A DNA stretch of 64,000 nucleotides from Acidobacteriota bacterium (GTDB lineage: Bacteria; Acidobacteriota; Terriglobia; Terriglobales; Acidobacteriaceae): the NCBI GenBank assembly GCA_021846985.1, contig JAJZVX010000006.1, positions 62,001 to 126,000 of the forward strand. Direction: 5' to 3'. The notes beneath the pieces were generated by a model. The model was given only the letters and a program-made list of their open reading frames with translations, was not told the origin of the DNA and ran no database searches. Below, piece by piece: positions 54,353 to 62,747 of the stretch. Each line of letters begins with the position of its first letter. Position 1 is the first letter of the stretch. The translations under genes and the position numbers were made by a program.

Positions 54353-55522
54353 ATGGCAAACTTCCGCATTCTCGCGCTCGACGGCGGCGGCTCCTGGGCG
54401 CTTATTCAGGTGATGGCTCTCATCGACCTCTACTCCCCCCAGACCACCGGGCGCCAGGTTCTCGCCGATTTCGATTTGGCCGCCGCCAACTCCGGCGGCA
54501 GCATCGTCCTCGGCGGCCTGCTTGAAGACATGACTCTCGGCGACCTGCTGGGCTTCTTTCTCAGCCTCAAAAAGCGCCAGAGCGTCTTCGCCCCCAAGCT
54601 CTTCCACCTGCCTTACACGCCCAAATATCTGACCGTGAAGAAGCTCCTCGGCCTCCAGGCCGCACTTCCCCGCCGCGGCGCCTGGCTCCTTGCCGACGCC
54701 GCAGCCGAAGTCCGCAGCGCCACAACCGGCAGGCCCATCCATCTGCTCATCACCGGCTTCGACTACGACCGCAACCGCAGCCGCTTCTTTCGCTCTGCCG
54801 CCGCCGGCGGCCCCGGCTGGGGCAACGGCGATCCGGCGCAAGTTCAACTGGCCGAAGCCATCCACGCCTCGACCAACGCTCCCGTGCTCTTCTTCGACAA
54901 GCCGGCCCAGTTCCACAGCGAACCCACGCGGCGCTACTGGGACGGCGCCATCGCCGGATGCAACAATCCCATCCTTGCCGCCGTCACCGAAGCGGTTGTT
55001 CTTGGCCATGCGCCGGAATCGCTCGCCGCACTCGCTCTCGGCACCGGCACCGTCTGCCTTCCTTCCGCATCCGCCGGCGCTTCCGCATCACCGCTCGTCG
55101 CCACTCCCGAGGAATCTGGCATCCTTCACGACATCCAAAAGCTCGCAGGCGCCATCCTCGACGATCCGCCTGACGTCGCCACCTTTATCGCGCACGTGCT
55201 GGCTGGAGGTTCCGCGGGCGCGCCCGCACCAGCCGGGAGCCGTATTGTGCGCATGAATCCCATGGTTGCACCCATGGGTAGCGCTGCCAGAGGATGGACC
55301 TTTCCTGAGGGACTCGACGTCCGGACCTTCGCGACTCTCGCCCATCTGGCCATGGACGCCGTCGCGCAGGACCAGGTGCTCGCCATCCAGAACCTCGCCA
55401 CGCTCTGGCTCCAGGACAAAGTTCGCAACCAGCCCATCCGCATGAACGTGGACCTTGACCCCGAGCTGGGCCAGGCCCGCTACTCCCAGGCCAAAGCCGC
55501 ATGGAATGCGTTGCGCGTCTGA
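54353..55522 (+). CDS. Patatin-like phospholipase family protein
   Basis: A 389-residue protein (405 in the track from an earlier ATG) beginning MANFRILALDGGGSWALIQ, where DGGGSW forms the oxyanion hole of the patatin fold. The nucleophile elbow is seen as ANSGGS rather than the usual GTSTG, and WDGAIAGCNNP provides the DGA Asp of the Ser-Asp dyad. A cytosolic lipid acyl hydrolase is the usual reading for the family. The substrate is unknown. I chose the ATG at 54353, which has a GGAGACGC upstream. The downstream gene is convergent. Confidence 0.75.
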   Translation: MANFRILALDGGGSWALIQVMALIDLYSPQTTGRQVLADFDLAAANSGGSIVLGGLLEDMTLGDLLGFFLSLKKRQSVFAPKLFHLPYTPKYLTVKKLLGLQAALPRRGAWLLADAAAEVRSATTGRPIHLLITGFDYDRNRSRFFRSAAAGGPGWGNGDPAQVQLAEAIHASTNAPVLFFDKPAQFHSEPTRRYWDGAIAGCNNPILAAVTEAVVLGHAPESLAALALGTGTVCLPSASAGASASPLVATPEESGILHDIQKLAGAILDDPPDVATFIAHVLAGGSAGAPAPAGSRIVRMNPMVAPMGSAARGWTFPEGLDVRTFATLAHLAMDAVAQDQVLAIQNLATLWLQDKVRNQPIRMNVDLDPELGQARYSQAKAAWNALRV

Positions 55523-55526
55523 TGCG

Positions 55527-57413
55527 CTACGCCAGCTTCGGGTGCAGCCCCAGGAATCCCGCTTTCTGCTGATACGCGTATCCAAACGCCGCCAACTTCG
55601 CGTCCGCGAAGTGCCCGGCCAGGAAGGTCAGCGAAACCGGCGTGCCCGGTCCGCCGATGTCGTCGCTCTCACCGTCATCCACCGACGGCGGCCGTGGCGC
55701 ATCGCCGCCGCGCAGCCCGTTGGGCACAATCAGCGCCGGGTGTCCGGTCAGGTTGGTCGCCACCAGTTGGGTCTCCGTCGTCGGCGTTACAATGATGTCC
55801 ACCTTCTCAAAGAGCGCCGAGATCTGCTCGATGGCCAGCGTCCGCGCCCGGTTTGCCTGCACGTACTCCACCGCCGGATAGAGCCGCGCCACGCGGAAGT
55901 CGTTGGGCCAGTCCTCCGGCCCTTGCTCGGTCAGCAGCTTGTCGCGACCGGTCATCGTCAGCTCGTCGAAGGCCGCCGCCGCCTCGGCCGTCAGCACCGG
56001 CGTCATCGCATCGTAGGGCAGCTTGGGCAGCTCCACGGGGATCAGATTCGCCCCCATGGACAGCAGCCTCTCCAGCGCCGCCGCCTCGTACCGCCGGTCG
56101 TAGTCTCGCCGCGCCCGCGCAATCTTCATCCGCGCGTTCCGCTCCTCGCGCTTCTTCTTTTCCTCCGCCGTCTCGCTTTGCCCGGCGGCTTTGAGCTTGA
56201 GCGGCGGCGGCGGATCGAACTCGTTCTTCAAGAAGCCAACCCTCAGCTTGGTCACATCGACGGACGAATCCCAGCGAAAGTCCGCCGGGATGGCCGCCGT
56301 ATCTTTTCCGTCCGGCCCGTGGATCGCCTCCAGCACCAGCGCGCAATCCTCCGCCGAGCGCGCAATCGGTCCCAGCTTGTCCATCGTCCAGCTCAGCGCC
56401 ATCGCGCCGGTCCGCGGCACAAAGCCGAATGTCGGCCGCAATCCCGTCACCCCGCACCGCGTCGAAGGCGACGAGATGGACCCCAGCGTCTCCGACCCGA
56501 TGGCAAAGGCCACGCAGCCTGCGGCTACGGCGCTCGCCGGTCCCGCCGACGATCCGCTCGACCCCTGCCACGGATTCCACGGGTTCCGCGTCTGCCCGCC
56601 GAACCACTTGTCGCCCATGGCCAGCGCACCCAGCGTCAGCTTGGCCACCAGCACCGCACCCGCCGCATCCAGCCGCTGGACCACGGTTGCGTCTTCGTCG
56701 ATCACCTGATGCTCGAATCCTCCCGCTCCCCACGTTGTTGGGTAGCCCTTCACCGCCAGCAGGTCTTTTGCGCCCCACGGAATTCCGTGCAACGGCCCGC
56801 GATACTTCCCCGCCGCCATCTCCTCGTCTGCCTTCTTTGCCTGCGCCAGCGCCCGCTCCCCGGTTAGCGTGATGACGAAGTGCAGCAGCGAATCGTACCG
56901 CTTCAGCCGCGCCAGGTACATTTGGGTCAGCTCCAGCGAGGTAATCTTCCGCGCCCGCATCAGCACGCCAAGCTCCGCCACCGATGCAAAGGCCAGCTCC
57001 TCGATCCGCGCCGGGGCAACCGCCGTGCTCTCGACCTTGTCGATGCCAATCATGGCAGCCGGGCCACAAGGAAGCGTCGAATCAGCGTTTGGGCCCGCTT
57101 TTGCCGCGGCCTGCGGATGAAAGACAAACGCCGGAGCCACCGCGTTCTCCATCTTCAGCGCCCGGATCGTCTGGCAGGCCTCGCGCTGGTCGTTCAGCCC
57201 CTCGATCATCATCTTCATCTGCGCTTCGCTGAACGGCCCCACCCCAGCCAGAGCGCACGCCTGCTCCAGCATCTCCGCGGTAATCTGTGCAGGCTTTTCT
57301 TTGCCGCTTTCTTCGGCCTGCGCCGCCAGCGTATACAGCACCCCTGGCAGCAGCGCCGAAGCGATCCCCGTCCGGCTGCACACAGCCAGAAATCTCCGCC
57401 GGTCCAATGTCAT
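55527..57413 (-). CDS. Exported amidase (amidase signature family)
   Basis: A 628-residue protein with a leader MTLDRRRFLAVCSRTGIASALLPGVLYTLAAQA, a Tat-type signal (RRRFL). The amidase signature family catalytic triad is present: Lys in HGIPWGAKDL, the cis-Ser in QGSSGSSAGPAS and the nucleophile Ser in GSETLGSISSPS. A 130-residue N-terminal extension before the catalytic core is unusual. The family includes amidases, Glu-tRNA amidotransferase A subunits and fatty amide hydrolases; export excludes the tRNA role. Its stop lies four bases from that of the convergent patatin-like gene. It is the last of four minus-strand genes after GH2 and GH32. Confidence 0.88.
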   Translation of the reverse strand: MTLDRRRFLAVCSRTGIASALLPGVLYTLAAQAEESGKEKPAQITAEMLEQACALAGVGPFSEAQMKMMIEGLNDQREACQTIRALKMENAVAPAFVFHPQAAAKAGPNADSTLPCGPAAMIGIDKVESTAVAPARIEELAFASVAELGVLMRARKITSLELTQMYLARLKRYDSLLHFVITLTGERALAQAKKADEEMAAGKYRGPLHGIPWGAKDLLAVKGYPTTWGAGGFEHQVIDEDATVVQRLDAAGAVLVAKLTLGALAMGDKWFGGQTRNPWNPWQGSSGSSAGPASAVAAGCVAFAIGSETLGSISSPSTRCGVTGLRPTFGFVPRTGAMALSWTMDKLGPIARSAEDCALVLEAIHGPDGKDTAAIPADFRWDSSVDVTKLRVGFLKNEFDPPPPLKLKAAGQSETAEEKKKREERNARMKIARARRDYDRRYEAAALERLLSMGANLIPVELPKLPYDAMTPVLTAEAAAAFDELTMTGRDKLLTEQGPEDWPNDFRVARLYPAVEYVQANRARTLAIEQISALFEKVDIIVTPTTETQLVATNLTGHPALIVPNGLRGGDAPRPPSVDDGESDDIGGPGTPVSLTFLAGHFADAKLAAFGYAYQQKAGFLGLHPKLA

Positions 57414-57490
57414 CTTTGCTTTCCTCTTATCCCCACGATTCTCAACTCTGACCTTTCCGGCCGCCGCAAGCGAACACGCGCCTCGCGCAG

Positions 57491-58954
57491 CTACGTCGTC
57501 AGCCGATCGCGCGAAATCGCTTTCATCTCCCACAGGCTCACCGCCGCAGCGCCTGTCGCCGTCACTTCCAACTCCGTTTCGCCCGGTTTCAGCCCATAGA
57601 CCCGGCTGGTAATCGCATCGCGCCCGCCCACAAACGCTTCAATCACCGAGCCATCAAAGTAGATTCGCAACCGCGAACCCGCCGCAGCAAAGCTCGTCTC
57701 GCCGCAACGCACCGTGCCCGCATCGGCGTTCAACTCCATCTCCCACACCGGAACGCCGCGCATCAGCAACCGCACCGTCACCGTCTTCGAAGCCGTAACC
57801 CCCAGTTCCTGCCGCAGCACCTTCATCCGGCGCTTCATGTGTGTATTTGTGGTGATCGCCACATCTTCCCGCTCCCCGCGCAGCTTTCTCACCTCCACCG
57901 CCGCGTTGGCGCGTAACTGTCCTGCCGCATCGACCGTCAAGACGCGAGGCAGGGAGGTTGCGCCCGCCCAGCCCGCCGCATCGTAGGCTGCCGCCGGCCG
58001 CATCTCCCGCACCCATCCCCACAAGATCCGCCGCCCGTCCGGCGCCAGGAAGCTCTTCGGCGCGTAGTAGGCCAGCCCGCCATGGTCCACCCATCCCCTC
58101 CGTTCGATCGTGAACCGGTGTTCCTTCCGGTCATACACGCCCGTTGCCCACATCGCTTTGTTCTCCGACGAGTAGAGCAGGCAGTGTTTTCCGTCCAATT
58201 CAAAAAAATCCGGACACTCCCACATGTCGCCGCGGTCCACCGCATCCGGCGCCGGACTGCCTGTCCGCTTCCCGTGCACCAGCGGATGCAGATATTCCCA
58301 TGTGCGCAAATCCTGCGAGCGGTAAAGCAGCACGCAGCCGCCCTTGTCCCGCTCGCCTGAACCCACGCCCATGTACCACGCGTCTTCCTCGCGCCACGGG
58401 CAAGGATCGCGAAATCCTGTCGCCCGCATCCCTTGCGGCGGTCCGGCGATCACCGGCTTCGCCAGCTTCTTCCAATGCAGCAGGGCGTCGTCCTCCGCCA
58501 TCGCCAGCATCTGCGCCTGCCGCCACTCGTCATCGTGGTTGGCCGCCCCCGGCTGGTGAATGACACCGGTGTAAATCACCGTTGGCACGCCATTCTGCAC
58601 CACCGCCGACCCGGTCCAGCAGCCGTCGCGGTCCGCGCCGCCCGGCGTGGGCTCCAGCGCCGCGGGCAAGTGCCGCCAGTGCACCAGATCCTCGCTCACC
58701 GCGTGCCCCCACTGCATCGGCGCTCCCGACATGGCCTGCGCACTCCACTGGTAAAACAAGTGATACTTGCCCTTCCACCGGATGGGCCCGTTGGGATCGT
58801 TCATCCAGTAGCGTGGAGCCAGAAAGTGATACTCCGGCCGGTCCGCATCCTGCGCCAGTTCCGACGCGGTTGCCGCCCTGCCTTGGCGCGCGCCCGCCAT
58901 TGCCGCTGTTCCCGCGCTCAGCAACTTCACAAACTGCCGCCGGTTTACTTGCAC
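57491..58954 (-). CDS. Glycoside hydrolase family 32 (fructan/sucrose hydrolase) with Tat leader
   Basis: A 487-residue beta-fructosidase with a leader of the Tat type (NRRQFVKLLSAGTAAMAGARQGRAA). The GH32 catalytic residues are visible: WMNDPNG (nucleophile Asp), FRDP (transition-state stabiliser) and WECPDFF (acid/base Glu), followed by a C-terminal beta-sandwich (LRIYFDGSVIEAFVGG). It should hydrolyse sucrose, levan or inulin outside the cytoplasm. The start codon is GTG with AGGAGGGGG upstream. It lies between the GH2 and amidase genes. Confidence 0.9.
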   Translation of the reverse strand: MQVNRRQFVKLLSAGTAAMAGARQGRAATASELAQDADRPEYHFLAPRYWMNDPNGPIRWKGKYHLFYQWSAQAMSGAPMQWGHAVSEDLVHWRHLPAALEPTPGGADRDGCWTGSAVVQNGVPTVIYTGVIHQPGAANHDDEWRQAQMLAMAEDDALLHWKKLAKPVIAGPPQGMRATGFRDPCPWREEDAWYMGVGSGERDKGGCVLLYRSQDLRTWEYLHPLVHGKRTGSPAPDAVDRGDMWECPDFFELDGKHCLLYSSENKAMWATGVYDRKEHRFTIERRGWVDHGGLAYYAPKSFLAPDGRRILWGWVREMRPAAAYDAAGWAGATSLPRVLTVDAAGQLRANAAVEVRKLRGEREDVAITTNTHMKRRMKVLRQELGVTASKTVTVRLLMRGVPVWEMELNADAGTVRCGETSFAAAGSRLRIYFDGSVIEAFVGGRDAITSRVYGLKPGETELEVTATGAAAVSLWEMKAISRDRLTT

Positions 58955-58975
58955 CCTTTTTCCCCCTCCTTGTTC

Positions 58976-61258
58976 CTATGCTTGCGTCGCAAAGTCGCCA
59001 ATGTCCACCACCTTCATCTCGTAAAGGTTCTCGCCCAGCGTTTTTCCGGCCGCGTCCGCAACCGTCACCACCAGATCGTAGCGGCCCGGCGTGAGCTTCT
59101 TCACCGCATCCGGCAGCCGCGGCCGCGCGCTCACCGGCACAATGCTGTCCACGCCTGCCTCCGCCTTGGCCTCGCCCAGCGGAATCGTCGTCCCCGCGCC
59201 GCGCAGCGCGAAGACGATGCGGCAATCCTTTAGCTCTTGGCGCGTATCGTTCACCAGCCATGCGCTCAGGTCAACACTGCGTGCCGTCGTCTCCAGCCAG
59301 GTTGTGCCCAATTCCACCATCGGCAGCACGGGCTGCATCGCCCGCTGCAGCGCCGCATAGCCTGCCTTTGGCACGCGGTTGTAGCTCAGCACACTCCACC
59401 CGATCGTCGGCCATCCGTCCATGAACATGAAATGGAAGAACCCGCCCAGCCTGGTGTACTTGGCCCGCCTGAAATGCTCCACCGCAAACTGAATCAGCCG
59501 CGCCTGGTATGCCTGACTGTTGGCAATGAACTCTTCCAGATTCTTTCCCCGCGCGATCTTCGCAATGGTGAATGTCGTGTGAATTTCAAAGCCATTCTCC
59601 ACCCATTTCTCATCCGGCGGCCAAACGTGCGCGCCCAACAGATCCTTCATTTCCGCGGCAGACAACAGCCCCTGCGCGCCAAACTCCGAAATCACCGGCG
59701 CATCCGGAATCATCTCGAAGTCCCGCATTTCTCCGCCATACCATCCCGGGTACGGGTGCTGGGTGACTTCGCACGCCTCAAAGACAAAGCGCGATGCGTC
59801 TGCCCGGCGCGCAATCTCCGCGAGCGTGGGGTCCATGTCTTTGCGGTTGGGCGGGTCGGGCTCGTTCTGGCAGGTCCATACGCCAATGCACGGATGGTTA
59901 TAGAGGCGGCGGATCATGGCCTGCAGTTGCCGTCCCGCCTCGGTCACAAACGCGCTCTGCATGGTGTACTGCCATTGCAGCGGGAAATCCTGCCACACCA
60001 CGATCCCCGCCTGGTCGCACGCCGCATAGAATTCGTCGCGCGTGACATGCACGCACATCCGCACACCGTTCAAGTTGGCCGCGCGCAGCAGTTTCATATC
60101 CCCGGCGATCTGCTTCTCCGTCAGGTGCGCCAGCCACTTGTCTGGAATCACGCTGCTGCCACGCACAAAGAAGCGCTCGCCGTTCAGCCGCCACTCGCCG
60201 CGCGCCGGGTCAAACGCGATCTCGCGCAATCCCATGCGTAGCGCGCAGATATCCGTCTCCACGCCGCGTTTGAGCATCACCGTGGCTTCGTAAAATTGCG
60301 GCTCGCCAAAGTCCCACGTCCACCACAGCCTTGGATTCTCCACCGTCAACACCAGCACCATGATGTTCAGCCCGGCCTCGCCCGACACCGCGCCCTTCCA
60401 CGCCATGGCGCCTGCGCGCAGCTCCAGCGCCGCCGCGCCCGCCTCGCGCAGCCAAAACTCCACCTCCACCGTCACCACCGCGTGTTTCGCCATCTTCGGG
60501 TAGCTCGCCGGATAGGATCCATATACCAGCGGCACGCCTTCCGGAAGCTCCGGCGCCAGCCGTGTCGAGTAACGCACCGCGCGCACCTGCGCCGCGCCCC
60601 GCCGCTCCAGGTACACCGCGCCAATGATTCCGCCCGTCGGCTCCATCTGCCGCATCACCGGCAGCCACTGGTTCAGAATGCCCTTTACCTGCCGTTTGTT
60701 GTTGGGCCACATGGCGCCTTCAACCTCGCGCGGCGCGTCCACTATGACTTCGAGCACATTCTCGCCGCGCGTCACCAGGCCCGTCACTTCCATCTCAAAG
60801 GGCTCGAAGTAGCCCTCGTGCCGGCCCAGCGTCTGCCCGTTCAGCCGCACCTCGGCAAAGTAGTCCACTCCGCCGAAGCACAGCCACACCGGCGCCGCTG
60901 CAAACTCTGCCTCCACCGTGAACCGCCGCCGGAAGGCCACGCGGCCGTTAAAATTCTTGAGTCCGTTGAGATGCCAGTTGGAAGGCACCGTCATCTTCCC
61001 TGCGGCAGGCAGGTTGGCCGTCTTGGCTTCGATCGATCCGTCCGGCTGTAGCACGGTCCACGCCAGCGGCTCATACTCCCACTCCTCGCACAGCTCCAGC
61101 CGCTGCCGCCCTGGGAAGCGCAGCCCCGAGGCGGCACCCTCGCCCAGCGCAGAAGTGGCGCTGCCCGCCGGCTCATGGGTTGTGGCTCCCAGGCCCTGGG
61201 TCGCGGTCAGTGCTGCCAGTGGCAAAAGCGAACCGGCGAGAAAATGCCTGCGCAGCAT
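58976..61258 (-). CDS. Glycoside hydrolase family 2 protein
   Basis: A 760-residue exported glycosidase with a leader resembling a Tat signal (MLRRHFLAGSLLPLAALTATQGLGA). The N-terminal jelly roll (VPSNWHLNGLKNFNGRVAFRRRFTV, WLCFGGVDYFAEVRLNGQTLGRHEGYFEPFEMEVTG) and immunoglobulin-like domain lead to a TIM barrel with the acid/base Glu in WTCQNEPD and the nucleophile Glu in VISEFGAQG. It could be a beta-galactosidase, glucuronidase or mannosidase; the subfamily is not clear. GGAGGACGCATACC precedes the ATG. It stands 21 bases before GH32 on the same strand, so the two are likely one transcript. Confidence 0.88.
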   Translation of the reverse strand: MLRRHFLAGSLLPLAALTATQGLGATTHEPAGSATSALGEGAASGLRFPGRQRLELCEEWEYEPLAWTVLQPDGSIEAKTANLPAAGKMTVPSNWHLNGLKNFNGRVAFRRRFTVEAEFAAAPVWLCFGGVDYFAEVRLNGQTLGRHEGYFEPFEMEVTGLVTRGENVLEVIVDAPREVEGAMWPNNKRQVKGILNQWLPVMRQMEPTGGIIGAVYLERRGAAQVRAVRYSTRLAPELPEGVPLVYGSYPASYPKMAKHAVVTVEVEFWLREAGAAALELRAGAMAWKGAVSGEAGLNIMVLVLTVENPRLWWTWDFGEPQFYEATVMLKRGVETDICALRMGLREIAFDPARGEWRLNGERFFVRGSSVIPDKWLAHLTEKQIAGDMKLLRAANLNGVRMCVHVTRDEFYAACDQAGIVVWQDFPLQWQYTMQSAFVTEAGRQLQAMIRRLYNHPCIGVWTCQNEPDPPNRKDMDPTLAEIARRADASRFVFEACEVTQHPYPGWYGGEMRDFEMIPDAPVISEFGAQGLLSAAEMKDLLGAHVWPPDEKWVENGFEIHTTFTIAKIARGKNLEEFIANSQAYQARLIQFAVEHFRRAKYTRLGGFFHFMFMDGWPTIGWSVLSYNRVPKAGYAALQRAMQPVLPMVELGTTWLETTARSVDLSAWLVNDTRQELKDCRIVFALRGAGTTIPLGEAKAEAGVDSIVPVSARPRLPDAVKKLTPGRYDLVVTVADAAGKTLGENLYEMKVVDIGDFATQA

Positions 61259-61409
61259 GGTATGCGTCCTCCTTTTTGAACTAGCCAGTCTAGAACGGCA
61301 TGGGAGCTTCTGTAATCGGGAAACAGGGCGGCGTCTTCTTGGCGAAGATGCCTACCCCCCGCAGGAGACACCATCCGCGGCAAGACGCACGGATGTACGA
61401 TTGGCTCGA

Positions 61410-62747
61410 TTACCGCAGCACCAGGTCCACCGTTTCGATGTCCACCAGCCCATGGCATCCGTAGATTGCCGGCAGCACGCGCTCCGCCGGATACGCCCGC
61501 CGCAGCGCCGCCACCTTCTCCGTGCCCGCGCGATACGCCGGCAGATACATGCGGCCGAGCAGCGGATGACGGCCCCACGCGCCCGAGAGCTTGTCCGCCC
61601 GCTCTTCCGTTACCAGGAAATCTCTTCGCAGCGTGGCTGCGACTTCTTTCTGTTCCCGGCCCTCGCCCCAGGTCAGATACGACGACTGGTTCTTGGCGTC
61701 ATCCTGCAGCAGCGCCAGCAGCACCCCGATTTGCAGATCCTCGTCGGGCAAGTCGTCTACTTCCGTCACCCCGTACGCAACCAGAATGGCGTTGTTGGCC
61801 AGCCCCTCGAAGAGCGTCGCCGCCCGCGTGTTCATGGTCAGCACCGTAGCTTCGAAGTCCGCCTTGCCGCGCGCGTAGAGGTTCTGCAGATAGGCAAACG
61901 TGGTCACGTGTCCCGGCACCACTTCGTGACTGATCAGTTGCTCGAACTCCGGATAGGATATCTGGAGCGAGGCGTTGATCTCGTAGGTCGCCTCGTAAAG
62001 CGGCGCGCCCGCGCTGGTTCGCGCCCGCCCGATGTAATTCATCGACCCTGAAAACCAGGCCTCCCTGATGGGCAGAAAGTCAATATTCGCCCGCGGCACC
62101 ATGGCTAGCTCCGGCGGCAGATGCGGCGCCAGGTTGCGCTCGCTCAGCGCGTCAAACTTCGCAATCACCGCCGCGCTGAGCGCCTTCACGGCAGCCATGG
62201 GCGTCACCCGGTCGCGGCGCCACGCATCCACCGCCGCCAGAATGCCGCCGCTGGCCGCGCGCGCATACCCTGCGCGTCCCAGCAGTTCCGCCACCCGCGC
62301 ACGCTTGGCCTCGGGCCGCGAGGGCTCCGGCGGCTTGCCCGTCGAGGCCTCCACCGCGCGCGCATACGGAACCGGCTCACCCTTGCCGGCAACCTCCATG
62401 GCCAGATCCCACATAGTCTCCAGACATACTGCCAGCCCGTGTAGATAGGCCCGCCGCAGCGGCTCGCAGCGGCCAGCCTCCGCGCGCAGACCGGCAATCG
62501 CTCCGCGCACGTCTACCTCGCGCACATAAGTCTCCAGGGCCTCGCGGTCCATCTCCTTCGCGCACACCCCGCCCGTCGCGCGCAGCCGCGCCGCCGCCGC
62601 ATGGGTATAGGCCGCGGGCAGCGGCTCGCCGGAAAACCACGAGTCGGCGATAAACCGTCCCGTCCCCGAAGAGCACATCACATCGCCGCCCCACAGCGTG
62701 TCGATGCCCAGAACGGCATCGGCAAACAACGTATCCAGTCGATTCAT
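61410..62747 (-). CDS. Putative HExxxGH metallopeptidase (DUF885-like)
   Basis: A 445-residue protein with no signal peptide. The core SHEVVPGHVTTFAYLQNLYARG has an HExxPGH motif, and a helix with a second Glu (NTRAATLFEGLANNAILVAYG) follows about 30 residues later, in the manner of gluzincins such as the DUF885 group. I recognise the motif pattern, not the exact family. AAGGAGAAGGC before the ATG decides the start; the track adds 14 upstream residues. The start overlaps the stop of the upstream transporter gene (ATGA), so a peptidase is directly coupled to peptide import. Confidence 0.7.
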   Translation of the reverse strand: MNRLDTLFADAVLGIDTLWGGDVMCSSGTGRFIADSWFSGEPLPAAYTHAAAARLRATGGVCAKEMDREALETYVREVDVRGAIAGLRAEAGRCEPLRRAYLHGLAVCLETMWDLAMEVAGKGEPVPYARAVEASTGKPPEPSRPEAKRARVAELLGRAGYARAASGGILAAVDAWRRDRVTPMAAVKALSAAVIAKFDALSERNLAPHLPPELAMVPRANIDFLPIREAWFSGSMNYIGRARTSAGAPLYEATYEINASLQISYPEFEQLISHEVVPGHVTTFAYLQNLYARGKADFEATVLTMNTRAATLFEGLANNAILVAYGVTEVDDLPDEDLQIGVLLALLQDDAKNQSSYLTWGEGREQKEVAATLRRDFLVTEERADKLSGAWGRHPLLGRMYLPAYRAGTEKVAALRRAYPAERVLPAIYGCHGLVDIETVDLVLR

